Shown: positions 1 to 11,756 of the stretch, in pieces
How positions within the stretch are numbered: position 1 is the stretch's first letter
How the letters are laid out: every line of letters begins with the position of its first letter
From: Zeugodacus cucurbitae
Lineage: Eukaryota; Arthropoda; Insecta; Diptera; Tephritidae
Assembly: GCF_028554725.1 (NCBI RefSeq)
Contig: NC_071671.1
Coordinates: 12,002,001-12,066,000 of the forward strand
Direction of reading: 5' to 3'
DNA length: 64,000 nt
Notes under the pieces: model-generated
Told to the model about the DNA's origin: nothing
Databases searched by the model: none
What the model saw: the letters and a program-made list of their open reading frames with translations, nothing else
Made by a program: the position numbers and the translations under genes

Positions 1-336
1 CTAATGGATATTCACCACGCGTCAAACTTTGGAAGGATTAGCAAAATAAGTTGCCTTCCTTCTGCAGAATGTTCTTGAGATAACCTTTAACGATTGGTCT
101 TTAGCTTCAGCGTGGCGATTTCTTTACATCCAGCGTATTCTTGAGAACAGAAAGAGGTCACTGGGGGCTAGTGTCATTTTACTTTAATCTAAAATTGTTG
201 TGTGGATTTGATTTATGGGATTTAGCAAACTTCCGAATGGTTGCTTCGCCTGGCAGGACTTAGATATATCGTTTTGACGTCTTTATATTTGAAAATTATC
301 TGTTATTCGCTTTTTCCAAAAATCAAAATATAAATA
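1..336. other. Non-coding, no feature seen
   Basis: AT-rich sequence with frequent stops in all frames. I see no exon, RNA gene or repeat that I can name. Confidence 0.6.
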
Positions 337-509
337 CAGAGGAACTTCTCTAACTCGAATCTCCATAATCCACAAAAAAACTTCGAGTTAGAGAGACTTC
401 CGAGTTACTGAAGGTAATTTGTATGAATTTTGACTTCTATTGCCAATTCAATAGTTCGAATTATGGAGAGCTTCGAATTAGAGCAGTTCGAGTTATGGAA
501 GTTCAACTG
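337..509. mobile_element. Short pogo/Tigger-like MITE with TA target duplication
   Basis: The ends are inverted repeats. The left end reads CAGAGGAACTTCTCTAACTC and the complement of the right end reads CAGTTGAACTTCCATAACTC; 19 of the first 23 positions agree. A TA dinucleotide flanks each side (335-336 and 510-511), as expected for Tc1/mariner/pogo insertions. The interior repeats the TTCGAGTTA/TTCGAATTA theme in both orientations, so the 173-bp element can fold on itself. It has no coding capacity and would need a transposase in trans. The 'GAAC-TTC-ATAACTCGAA' style of end is what I know from pogo/Tigger-type elements; that family name is inference. Confidence 0.7.
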
Positions 510-1883
510 TATTACGAATTAGCGATCCAACAGTTGTAAAATTTTTATACATATCATTTGAAGGTTAGGTCTATCTGAAAACATATATATATCGTTTTAG
601 TAGTTTGCTTTTATGACAATATTTTTGCTTGTTGAAAAGCTTATATCAAAGAGGTCGAGATTTATCTACCCAGTCTAAGTTGCATCATAGTATCGATCTC
701 TCTGACGAATGATCACAAAGTAAAGATATTTCTATCGAATAGATGAAGGCTCCCTGAGGGCATTTAATATATAGTATGCAAATGTTAGCAGAATATCATA
801 AAAGACCTCTTACCACAAGTTGCATTACCCTTACCGAAAAAGAAAAATCCTCTCAAATTCCGATATAGTAAACATAAACAATCGAAAACTTGGAAAACCA
901 CCACGCGCCTGTCTAGGTCAATGGACCAATGCGCATTCTTCAGTTTACAATTAGTAAGTGATTTACACACATACGAGTATTATTGTTGTGTAAAAGCGGC
1001 TTATTTACGTTTCGCTAAATCCAACATTTAACGGTATTTACGCTATAATAACGTATCGGCTATGACAGTGTAGAGCTAAAGTAATGCGAAAACAGCAAAA
1101 AATGTGAGTGAAAGAAATATTGAAGTTTGACTGCCTGCTGAGCTGTGCTGAGCCGCGCTCTGCGTAAATAATAACCGTAACTGTTGACCAGAATTAAGCG
1201 CATTGACATCTGATGCACCATGAACTCGCACGCTGAGCGATGGCGTGGGAGTTCATACATATTGTATGTATTTGTGCTAAGGCTTTATATGTCGGAGAAA
1301 GTAATTGTATAAAAATATGTTGTATGTATGTATGCTGTTGTATAGTTTTTACAACGTAGCATTTGTTATGTTGCATTCTTATTATTATTTCTAATTGACT
1401 TTCACTTCGAACTATTAATTGACAATTACTCTAGCATAAATTTGACATTTCAGCAATTTTTAGTAACTGTTGCTTGCTCTTTTTGAATCTTCTCTCTGTT
1501 ATTATCTAACACAGCTTTAATACTATGCTCACTCGACAAATTAATTCCGTTCATTTTGTTTGCTGATTCATTTAATTGCAACCATTTATGCATTCCTTTC
1601 CGTTATCACTGATTTATTTGCGAATAATTACTCACTAAAAATGATTTAATTAAGCGTAAATAATGCGCGATTATCCTATGCTAACACCAGCATAACGGTA
1701 GTAAATATTTATAGCAGAATGTGGTGCTAATTAGTACGCTTACGCACGCTGTAGCTGATTAGAATGTTGACTTAAATTTAAAATTCAAATTTCAAAAAGT
1801 AATTCAAATATTTCCAATGACCTCTATAGAAACTTAGAGTAACCGAATAGTGGAGCTTCTGTTGATCTGATTAGAATAAAATC
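510..1883. other. Non-coding, no feature seen
   Basis: Short open frames near 785-970 and 1060-1376 have no recognisable domain, lie in low-complexity sequence, and overlap on both strands. Nothing supports a gene here. Confidence 0.55.
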
Positions 1884-2235
1884 ATATAGGTCGAGTTATG
1901 TTAGGTTAAAAGGCAGAAGTTGCTCGAAGTAAGTCTGATGCTACCTTGATCGCAGACACTGCAATGGTCTCGTAGCGTTAAGCTGGTATTGATTCAGAGC
2001 TTCCGACTGAAGACTGTTCCTTCCACATATCTGTTTCACACCTCTCACATAGCCCTCGTGTGTATATAGTATGTGCGCAGAGAAGAAACCAATGGGGAAC
2101 GGTTCCAGGGTGCCGTGCTCCAAGTAATCACGATTGCAAGCGAACTGGCGGCGAATTCCAGAGTGCCCCTGATTGGGACCCTTCATGTACTAAGACATTC
2201 TGAGCCTAATGGCTCCCTTCGCCGCAATTCATTTG
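1884..2235 (-). pseudogene. Possible jockey-clade retrotransposon 3' fragment (RNase H region and tail)
   Basis: Read on the minus strand, an 81-codon frame (2186-1941) contains GHSGI followed about 15 residues later by LEHGTLEPFPIG. This resembles the 'PGHxGIxGNExADELARxGT' stretch of jockey-type RNase H domains in its spacing, with the ADELAR core lost. Just downstream on that strand is TTTTAACCTAACATAAC, the kind of CCTAAC-rich tail seen on other jockey fossils of this window. The order, RNase H then tail, fits a 5'-truncated non-LTR insertion. Similarity is weak and based on memory of the family, so this is only a plausible call. Confidence 0.4.
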
Positions 2236-2291
2236 ATGTCTAAAAGCATAGTTCTGCCCAACCGGTGAAATAATGTACTCGCTTCTTTGTA

Positions 2292-2315
2292 CTTCTTTCT
2301 TCTTCTTCTTCTTTT
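2292..2315. repeat. (CTT)n microsatellite
   Basis: Short run of CTT units ending in a T-tract. No wider structure. Confidence 0.8.
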
Positions 2316-2486
2316 TACACCTATAACTTGTAGATTTCTTCATCTCGGACAGCTCAAAGTAATACATCACAAATTTAAGAAGAAGCTCATCCAAATCCTT
2401 ATAGAGGTAAGCACATAGGCCTCAAAAAGAACATTCTCAACAAAATATCGGAAAGAATTCTAATAATAGTATTATTATTAATATTA

Positions 2487-3704
2487 ACAAGTAAGAAAGG
2501 GCTAAGTTCGGGTGTAACCGAACATTTTATACTCTCGCAATTTATTTATTTAAGTTTATTAATATTATAAAATACACAATTGGGTCCACATATTCGTCAT
2601 ATACATATATTGTATAAAGTCCATTGAAAGTTGGAAACACTAATATTACGTTAGAAGCATCGATGTCCTTATGTACGATATATGGGGCCTTGAAAACAAA
2701 TGGTCCGATTTCGGCGATTTTTAGAATAGAATGCCACACTATAAACATAGTATTTGTGCAAAGTTCTGCACCGATATCTTCACTAGTACTTACTTTATAT
2801 ATTGTAAAGTAAACGATTCAGATCGTCTTCAAAGTTCTGGTATAGAGGAAGTAGGCGTGGTTGTGAAGCGATTTGGCCTATTTTCACAACATATCATTGG
2901 GATGTAAGGAAACTATTACAAACCAAGTATCATTGAAATCGGTTGAGTAGTTCCTGCGATATGATTTTTGACCCATAAGTGGGCGATGCCACGCCCATTT
3001 TCCATTTTGTAAAACAATCTGAGTGCGGCTTCTATCTGCCATTTCTTATGTGAAATTTAGTGTTTCTAACGTTTTTCGTTAGTGAGTTAAGCCACTTTTA
3101 GTAATTTTCAAACTAACCTTTGTATGGGAGGTGCGCGTGGTTATTATCCGATTTCTTTCGGATCCGATCCGAATTCTTTGGACTGTATAAGGTAGTACCT
3201 AAAATAAACGACTCTAGAAAGTTTCCTTGATATAGCTTTAGTAGTTTGCGAGATATGTACAAAAAACTTAGTAGGGGGCGGGGCTACGCCTACTTCCCAA
3301 AAAAAATTACATCCACATATGCCCCTTCATAGTGCGATCCTTCATACCAAATTTTACTTCCATATCTTTATTTATAGCTTAGTAATGGCACTTTAAGTGT
3401 TTTCGGTTTTCGACATTTTGTGGGCGTGGCAGTGGTCCGAATACGCCCATTTTCGAACTTAACCTTCATGTGCCAAGAAATACGTCTTCCAAGTTTCATC
3501 AAGATATCTCAATTTTTACTCAAGTTACAGCTTGCACGGACGGACGGACAGACAGACATCAGGATTTGAACTTTTCTCGTCACCCTGATAATTTTGATAT
3601 ATATAACCCTATATCTAACTCGTTATGTTTTAGGACTTACAACCAACCGCTATGTGGACAAAACTATAATACTCTCGTAGCAACTTTGTTGCGAGAGTAT
3701 AAAA
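2487..3704 (+). mobile_element. Dispersed 'CTCTCGCAA' repeat, copy a (most complete)
   Basis: About 1.2 kb. The left end starts CAAGTAAGAAAGGGCTAAG, then has the hairpin GTTCGGGTGTAACCGAAC, then TTTTATACTCTCGCAA (2525-2540). The right end (3689-3704) is the exact complement of that 16-mer, so the unit has subterminal inverted repeats. Inside lie GC-rich boxes of GGGCGTGGC type (near 3272 and 3421), a GGACGGACGGACAGACAGAC tract (3538-3557), and a terminal hairpin around GCAACTTTGTTGC. There is no long ORF. Six other copies or fragments occur in the window, in both orientations. The layout (inverted ends, GGGCGTGGC boxes, GGAC/AGAC tract near the 3' end) resembles repeats common in Drosophila non-coding DNA. 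I cannot assign a transposon class and see no clear target duplication. Confidence 0.85.
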
Positions 3705-4359
3705 AGTAATTCATTTCGAGTCCGAGTTGGGTATATCTTAAAATTTCAGATTGGGTTAAATTATGTTCGATGGCTATCCACTTAGAACGTCTTTTCGAAG
3801 CCGCGATAAATTATAGTTTTGGATAGCATATTTAGGTTTTTTATACTCCTACAACTTCATCAATAGGTTCATCCGTCTTTGTCTCGCAGACAAGAGGAGA
3901 GTCAAGCAGGAAGCCGTGAGATCATTTAAATTTTTCTTCCTTAAATAAGCTCTGACATTGTGATTTTCAAATTTATCACGTGATCGCCAATTAGATAATC
4001 TTGAATTAAAACCGTAGCTAAATGCTGAAGATGCAGCGCTTACTACTGCGATTTACCACGATTCAGAAAAGTATTGCAACTATTTTAATGTTCTTAATTG
4101 ATAAGGGTTCGCCAAGTTCATCTATCGGCATTCATCCTGTAGCAAAGCGCCAATGGACGTTTTACTCCGATCTATTTTCATGCTACTCATGGTGAGAATT
4201 ATGTGTCTTCCTTTGCAAGCTTTTCTTTGATATCCGTTCGTCTGGTAGTTTGTATAAAATTATAGTTTGACCTTTATAAATATCTACCTGAACTGTGGTA
4301 CACGATGTCAAAAATATATTCGTTTTAGCACTATGAACTCGTCAAACACTGGTCAACAA
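3705..4359. other. Non-coding, no feature seen
   Basis: AT-rich, no open frame or repeat that I recognise. Confidence 0.5.
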
Positions 4360-4850
4360 TCAGCACTTATGCAGTGGCGAGCTCCTTTTGGCCCGCTGTG
4401 GAGCGTAAGAGGTCCTCTCAACTGCTTTCTCTTGGCAAGGTCCATCTCAGCGCGATCATTGGTGTGCATACTGGACATTGTCCAATGGGTACCCATGCGT
4501 TGAGACTTGGGATCGTGGCAGATGCAAGTTGCTAAAGCTGTATGGAGGAAGGCGAGGTGGAATCGTCTAAAAATTTTCCTTCTACATTGTACAGCTTTTG
4601 CCAGACTGAGGTTGAAGCACCTCGGAAGGCCCTTTTTCGGCGATCCTAGCGAATTGGCTGGAATCGACATTAGCCGTCTAAAGAAATTCGTAACAGATTC
4701 TAAGCGTTTTGCTGAATCTTTAGGGTCTTTGATCCAAATGGAGTTTGACTGGTATCACAATGGACAGCGCTCTAAGAGGTCTAAGTGAGATCTTCTGTGT
4801 TTTTGCAGTGATCTGCCTACAAACCTAACCTAACTAACCTAGTAGTATGA
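4360..4850 (+). pseudogene. Jockey-clade retrotransposon C-terminal fragment (RNase H tail and zinc-knuckle region)
   Basis: Frame-by-frame reading gives, in order, FWPAVERKRSSQLLSLGKV, then TGHCPMGTHALRLGIVADAS, then SCMEEGEVESS, then after a frameshift FLLHCTAFARLRLKHLG and DPSELAGIDISRLKKFV. This succession (WP-RS-LLSLxR, TGHCPxGxHAxRLG, Cx2C...HC, LAGIDI) is characteristic of the C-terminal part of insect jockey-type pol proteins. The first cysteine of the knuckle is followed by a stop codon, and a frameshift lies near 4575. The final part stays open as a 93-codon frame (4507-4788). The tail ends in CCTAACCTAACTAACCTAG (near 4825-4843). It is a 5'-truncated, dead insertion; no reverse transcriptase is present. 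Confidence 0.8.
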
Positions 4851-7800
4851 ACTATAGCTTTCATTTCTATTAGCTGTTGTGGAAATCCCTAATCTTGTTA
4901 TATTTGTAATCTATTTATCATTAATGGAAAATGCGGTGTGAAAATCATCAATAACAAATCCCTTCATATATAGATTATTTCTATTTTCTTATTTCTATTA
5001 TGCAATATTATTTTATACTCCGAGAACCTTAGAATACGTAAGCTTTCATTTATGAAAGCTATAAATTCTTAACCTTAATCGAAAACGCTGATTCGTTCTA
5101 CTGCTTCTACTTCTTCATTCTTATTGTATGACCTCTGACACCACATTTAATGTACACATTTTTATGTGTCACTACATCATTTATTTCAATTTTTTATAGA
5201 ATTTCAATTCTTCCTCAAGGATACTCAGCAGAGGATTATTATCGCTGCCACATGCTTACTTTACTTTTATGCAGCTGTAAATGAATACGTTACCTGTACC
5301 TGCAACTTTTTGAGTTCTCCCTGAATGCGCGTCTTTTACTGGGTTTCGTTGCCGCATCGTGCCCGCTTGCTACATGCAGTGAGCTTAGTTATTCATCAGC
5401 TGAGGCGAGCTGAGGTGCTGCCTTTTGTTCGTCGTGTGGTGGCGGCGCAGCTGCACTTTTCGCCACAGCTGCAGTAATGATGCGCCGATTATTGAGCCAT
5501 TCAGCGGGTATTAAGCACATTTACGAGTCGCGTAAAAGCACAAATATGGCAAATAAAGCTGAGATTGAGCGCATAAAATGAATGCGAGTGGCATTGTAAA
5601 AGCGACTGCAAAGCAACTGTTCAACTGTTTCACATTGAGCGCGCATTAAATCGAATGTGTATTGATTGTGTGTATTATTGTGTGTGTGTGTGTGGAAGAT
5701 GCACGCGAAGCTGCGCATCCAGAGCTTAGTATGCCATTGGAGCAGTAATAGCATTGCCATTCCATTTGCACATGACTTTCAATGCATTTCTATTATGATA
5801 AATATGATTTGGTTGTTCTACACTCAGCGCTTATCCATCATTTTTATTATGCCAACGCGGAAGCCGTAAACGTGCCAGCTGGTTTCCGTCAACAATTTCA
5901 CTTTGCTGCCATCACTTCGGACATATTTTCCGAAAAAATTTCCAATTTATGTAAATCCCTGCGGACTTTTGTTGTTTGTTGTTGTTATGAAATTAGTTTT
6001 CTAGTTAGCAACACTTTGTTGGCGCTCATAAATCTTGTAGAGCAATTAAACGCGCTACGTGACAAAGTTGACCAAATCTGTAAAGCAGCAAAACTAACAC
6101 AAATAAAACTGTAGTCGAGCCATTAAAGCCCAACAAACTTGGTACAGTGTGAGTTTTCAAGAGTTTAACGGATATTAATTATTATGAATTATTGTGAAGA
6201 ACTCAATCATTTGAGAATATTACAACTGATCTCTATATAACTAACCTTTAAGTTCGGCGTCATATTTAAATACTCAATGATTCCCCTGGATTCCTGAAGA
6301 AGAGAATGCCTGATTGCTTCACCTTCTATATATTTGAGTCTTATTAGACTTTCTTGCTGAGCTTTATTTCGTCCAACCGTTAATAAGTCGACCGAAATAG
6401 TACTAAGAACTATCCGACCCAATATGGCCTTAAAAACTAGTAAATTAACAAGCCCGACACTTCATACGTGAGGAAAGCTGTCCCTAACTACTACTTTGAG
6501 CGCACGAATTGCGATTTGAGCGCAAATCTACAAGGCTGACTCCGAAGCAATATATACCTTTTCTTTAATAATAGTTCCTTCGGCTCTAGAGTCGCGTAAG
6601 TGGCCTGAGTGACTGATAGTTGAAAGAGAGTTCGCTATTTTAGACTTCTTAACCTTCATAGCTGACAAACGAATGCGAACACTTAGTTCTTTAAGTCTCA
6701 TTTAATCTGAAATTTATCGATTCCCATATATTTTCTTCTTTTATTTTCTTTATTCGATGGAAACTTCGTTTTTTAGTTTTTAGTCGTTATGACCTAGGAT
6801 AATCGGAATGCCTCCTAACTCAGGAAGAAGTTCGGAGTCGAGCTACATTTAGTTCTCTCTATCTGGGTCCGAGTTATTAGAAAGAGAACTATCTTCCATC
6901 TAGTTAGTTCGTTATATGGGCTCTATAGTTGCAGACAATACGATACAATAGAAAAACCACATCGAATTAATATTCTAAACGCCTTTCGAAATAATTTGAA
7001 AATGAGAGATGGATATATACAGCTGCTATGCTACCTAAAGCGTCCACAATGTGTAGTGAAAGATGTAACCATATTGCTGTACTTTAGGAGGCATGGTGAA
7101 GCCCAGCCCTACATACACAGAGTACTGCAGGGTTAGATTATATTAGGTCAAGGGGAGAACTCTACGACTGCAGAGAATCTGACTAAGACAACTTCAACTG
7201 TTCATTGTGGTCCCAAATACCCCTAACAGATCCGAAGACCCTCACGACTCAACAAAGCTCTTGTACTCTATTACATATGTAGTTCTTAAGGCGGATTATG
7301 TCAATTCCCGTCAATTCAGAGGAGGTGTTTAATATTAGTCTGGCGAATGCTGGAATGTGACGAAGGAAGTGCTTGGATGATTCCTTTATGCCAACCGCTG
7401 GTTAATATTTTACGAAGAATACTGCATAATTAAAGTTCATTACAAGGTAGATTTGAGATTTTCGCTTGAAATTATATTTTAATCAAAAATATATCCGATA
7501 TGTCCCACTGTACACCATCGTTTTAATTTTCCACACTTTCAATTACTGGTTTTGATATGCAAACATGCAACCCTGCATTACACTAGGCTAATCTCGCAGC
7601 TGTGTTGCAAACGCAGTAAAACTAAAAGCTGGTTGGCTCACCAGCTCAGTTGGTCGTTTACTCATTCAGATGACCATTCAAACATTCAAAGCTGAGACGA
7701 GTTGAACAGCTGCTAACCGACACCTTCTTCTAGCGACTCCGCCGTAAAGGCACAGACAACGTTGTTGTGTTGTCACTCATAAAATCAATTAGTGTAAAAC

Positions 7801-8764
7801 TCTTTACAGTTTCACACAATTCCGTAAATAGTCCTTGCTTTCGTAATTTGCGATCGCAGCTAGGACCAGCATATTTCATATTTGTTGGCTCTACATATAT
7901 CGCCGATAATAGCTGTCTTTGCGGGGTTGCGGTTGGTTCCACTACTTTTGAGATCATATGCTTTGAGATACTTCCGTTTATTAAACATCCGCAAGAGGGC
8001 ACTCTCCGCTTCTTCCATAACTACGCTTTACATTTCCTTCGAACAACTTAAGCCATAAATTTCAAAAATTTCCTATCTAACAAACAAAAGTTATTTGAAG
8101 GGTTCTTTTTGCTTAATTTATCTACATACCATCCGCACATATTTTGGTTGTCGTCCTTCCAGCACCACTACTCGCATTCGTATGTTTTGCTTGTTGACGA
8201 ATAACATTCGTTGTTGTTTAACATGTTCTTGTTTTCTGCTTTTCGTTTGTCTTCTGCTGCTTTTCCTTGCTACAGCAGTCTTGCGGTATTCGCTCCTTAA
8301 TTTCGGTTCCATTCAGCTTAGTTTTGTTGACGTTGCAAGCAGCCGCTGGCCAACCAGAAGACTAACCAAAGTTGCCAGACTTTGTCATAACGGAACGTGA
8401 CTGCACTTAGTGTAGGGAACAGCGAAGGCTCGCTGCCAAAATGATGTACGTTGCAATTACTTTTTGGCTTGCGGTGAAAAGCGTTGAGATAGAGCGCGTA
8501 GAAAGGGCTAACGGAACAGTGTTACGGCAAATATTTTAAGCGTATTGTTTAATTGTTTGTTGGAAGTGTTTGGTATAAGTTATGAGCACCTATATAAACA
8601 TCCGATCGGTACTCCTTTGGAAATGGAGCTTGATCCCATTTTTGGCTGGAGGTCTCTAAATGTTCTTCCTTCCACAAGATCTTTAATACAAATAATATAA
8701 CCAAAATTCTTCTGATGGATTTTAGATACACAAATTCTGTGCCGAGCTCCCAAAAGCGACATGG
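4851..8764. other. Non-coding stretch, mostly featureless
   Basis: About 3.9 kb with only short frames. Around 7130-7150 there is a GGTTAGATTATATTAGGTCA stretch, like the complement of the CCTAAC-type tails of jockey elements here, but no coding remnant beside it is clear enough to call. The segment 7560-8400 is less AT-rich, with CAGCTG-rich stretches. It could be regulatory or a 5' UTR of a neighbouring gene, but nothing in it proves that. Confidence 0.45.
5680..5694. repeat. (TG)n microsatellite
   Basis: Pure TG run within a wider TG-rich tract (about 5655-5694). Confidence 0.8.
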
Positions 8765-9045
8765 AAACAGATCGAGGGGGTTTTTAACAATGTAGGACCG
8801 AGAGCGGTCACTGATGTGGTCGAAAATTTTGGGAACGAAGCGAACCTCAAGCATCTCATCTACTCATGCTCAGCCATAGAACTGTCATTTCGGAGTGGTT
8901 CGCTTCGGACTGTAAGTAGGGAACCCCGAAAGGTGGTGTTCTCTCCCCTTTGATCCTGGTAGTGAACGACTTACGGAAGGAACTTGAAAATCAAGGCTGT
9001 CGAGTGACGGCCTAAGCTGACGATGTAGCTTTTTTTTCCAAAATA
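8765..9045 (+). pseudogene. Jockey-clade reverse transcriptase fragment (motifs A to C)
   Basis: Translation shows IEGVFNNVGPRAV (motif A region; the family norm is DIEGAFNNV), a decayed motif B (REPRKVVFSPL, where the family has RGTPQGGVLSPLLW), and after a frameshift LILVVNDLRKELENQGCRVT followed by stop-ADDVAFFS. The tyrosine codon of the YADD box has become TAA at 9013-9015, so this copy could not polymerise. Spacing between motifs is as in jockey-clade pol. Neither an upstream endonuclease nor a downstream RNase H is attached. The fragment is on the same strand as those at 4360 and 10780, but nothing ties them to one insertion. Confidence 0.8.
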
Positions 9046-10779
9046 CTGTCTATGAGATGACCCAAGAATTTTTTTTTATTCACAAAGAAATATAAAAACC
9101 CTCTAATCTATTAGGCGCTGCCCAAGTGACGTTTTCCTGCATATGCAGAGATATACCTATTATTCTAACCTAATCAAACCGTTTATTAGAAAAAAGTGCA
9201 ACATTTTGCCACAGCACAGCAGCTCCATCTATGAAACTAAAACTATTTATTGCTACCGAATCATTGGCTGATGATTAATGATCTATAAAAGCTCAAAAGC
9301 TCCTTAAAAGTGATGGCAGTAATGTGCGCCAAAGAAGTTCACGAATGTTAAGAGCACTTACGTATATATTCACGAACAAATTTATATATATGCGAATTCG
9401 GTCGTAAGGCTGTTAAGATACAAAGTCACTGTGACATAAGTTACCATCATGTCAGAATGGTAGTAAACATCATTAAACTGTTTTACTGCACTATAAAAAA
9501 TAATAAGCATAATTAAATGGAGCAAGATAGAGAAAGAGAGAGAGCGAAAGAGAGGAAGTGACACGTGACAAGGAGTTACACAGCTGAAAGAGCTTTTTAT
9601 GGAACAGCTTCTGGCTGGTAGACGGAAGGGTAAAAAGTCTTCTGGGTGGCACGTGGAGCGCGACGCGTGTAGCTGTCGTGTTGATGAGGTTAATTTGCCA
9701 CAAGTGAGAGTGAATGCTTTTGCAGCACTAACTGTAAAACATAAGAGAAAATAGCATCGTGAAAGGAAACTAAGAAAAAAACAATGAAAGTGTGAGCTTT
9801 TACGTGCACATAGACTACGTTGAGTTGTCCCGAAATGTGTGGGTATACTAGTATCTGTAAGTGAAAGTAATTTTAGAGTAAGGGTTTTAAAAATATAACT
9901 GTAATAACACGGTGTACGACTGCACGCGAAGAAAGTGAGAGTAAGTCATAAAAAATGGCGTGGAGTGAGAATTTAAATACATTTAAAGCGACCGTAAGGA
10001 CACGGTCCAAAGGCATTTGTAGTATTTTTTCGAGATCACAAGAAAATGTTGAGAGATAAAAATTGAATTGGTCTTGAAAACCTTACATATCAAAAGATGG
10101 CGTATAACTGTAAGAAAATATTATTTTCGGTTTTGACCGAGGTCTCCAGGTCTCTAAAAATGATGTTGATGTTGTTCTTGGATTGACAATACAATTTTCC
10201 AAATAGTTCTGCTAAATGACTGGCGAGTCAGCCGCCCTTGGTCGTGTATAAGTCAAGTTACAAAAACGTCCAAATGACTGTGGAAACGAACAGATATCTA
10301 CGAAGTTGCCCTTTTCTTTTTACTTTAACTTTGAAGATCTACAATACCCTTTCGAACTGAGTTGAGAGAACATTGGCTGACTATCCATGCAGGTATGAAA
10401 CTACGTAGTAAAGCGAAAACTAGTCTTATGAATGTATATGTCTCGATGATAGGCCAATATTTGATCAATGATATCAACGATGCCGGCTCGACATCCATTA
10501 AATATACTCTTTGAAGCAAATATATTATGATCACAGTGGGATTAAGGCTTAGCTAGGCCAGAATTATCAGACAGAGGCAGTGAGAGTGCTGCACATGTCA
10601 GTCGGATCTCTAAAAGCCAAACGGACCGATTATATCAACCAACTCGCTGAATGAAGTTCGAATATATCTACTGTTAGGGACGAAGAATGAACTTTGCTTG
10701 GAGGAATACGATTCGATGTAAATTTGGGTCTTAAAATTAAATATTAAGAAATAAACAAGGCTTTAGAGCTTCTGAAGGA
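9046..10779. other. Non-coding, no feature seen
   Basis: Short purine-rich GAGA tract around 9530-9556 (complement of a pyrimidine tract). Otherwise AT-rich sequence without recognisable coding or RNA features. Confidence 0.5.
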
Positions 10780-11185
10780 CTCCACGCTACTGGTACTGGT
10801 TTGTAGAAACTTACAAAAGCCAAATAGTATCGGCTGACCTGGGCAATCGCTGGTCCATCGCGTAGTCGTGACCTTTTGGTCTAAGATGAATGGCAAGGGG
10901 TCTACGGAGTCAAAGTTAATCTCCCTTAGTCGTAGCCATTGTTAGATCGGGATCCACGCTCTCAAGCACTCGCGTCTTCGCCAGTTCCTACTGGCCTAAG
11001 GTGAATCGCAAGGATCGCTACGGAGTCAAAGTTGATATCTACTTAGTCGAGGAGTTCTAATTGGTCATTGTCCCAAGGGGATCCAATATGTTAGGTTAAA
11101 AATCTTTTTGGATGCTAAGTGTCAAAGTGTGTTTCCCTCTGGTGAACAGCCATACAACCTAACCTACCTAACTGATTAAAGCGTA
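10780..11185 (+). pseudogene. Jockey-clade RNase H/knuckle fragment with internal duplication
   Basis: One frame reads IGHCPKGIQYVRLKIFLDAK followed by CQS (about 11050-11125), matching the TGHCPxGxHAVRLKILSDAKCxSC stretch of jockey-type pol. Upstream, a WPKVNRKDRYG-like stretch appears twice: TTTTGGTCTAAGATGAATGG (from 10873) and TACTGGCCTAAGGTGAATCG (near 10988), each followed by CTACGGAGTCAAAGTT. So a block of roughly 115 bp is duplicated in tandem. The end carries CCTAACCTACCTAACTG. Many frameshifts; clearly dead. Confidence 0.7.
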
Positions 11186-11756
11186 GTTTAATTAAGTTCA
11201 ATGAATCCATTGCAAATTGTCGTTTATTTGTTTCTGAGTGTAAGTGTGGATATTTCTATTTGATTATATGGAATAATTTCCATGCTCTGCACGTTCACTT
11301 TAATGTTTGTCACAACAACCTGGAAGGCAGTTCTGTGCACGTAGAACAACAACATGCTCTATGCATTCGCATATGCATATACTATAAGTATGGAAACACT
11401 TAGTAAGTACGCTTTGTAGTAATATGCATACGTTGAAAATAAATGCAAATCTGTAAGCTTCGAAGGTAGTACTGCAGGCAGTGTAGAGAGAAGTGAGTTT
11501 TTGCTTTTCTTACTGCATACGATTACAAATAAAACAACAATGTGAATTATAATTATAATTAAATTTTTTGGCAACTGTAGGTGAAAGAAGAAATATAAAA
11601 GTTAAGACAACTCATATATTTAGTGGTATTGGCATACTGAAATAAGTAAGGTAATTGTGATCTACATTTCGGGTAGACCCAAAAAATATTTTTTTCTAAT
11701 ACAGATTCTTACAAAATCAAACAGCCGGATGGAAGTGGTTCTGCGAACTGAAAAAT
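11186..11756. other. Non-coding, no feature seen
   Basis: AT-rich sequence with no recognised feature, bordering the hexanucleotide array. Confidence 0.5.

Noticed and set aside
2624..2812. Frames inside the dispersed repeat that recur at 2624-2812 and 26742-27038 as a possible encoded peptide
   Set aside because: Recurrence reflects shared repeat ancestry; the other copies do not keep the frame and no domain is visible.
7640..7690. TCAGTT initiator-like sequence with a GATGACC downstream element, as a possible core promoter
   Set aside because: Six-base matches are expected by chance; no adjacent exon or 5' UTR could be supported. CAGE or RNA-seq would decide it.
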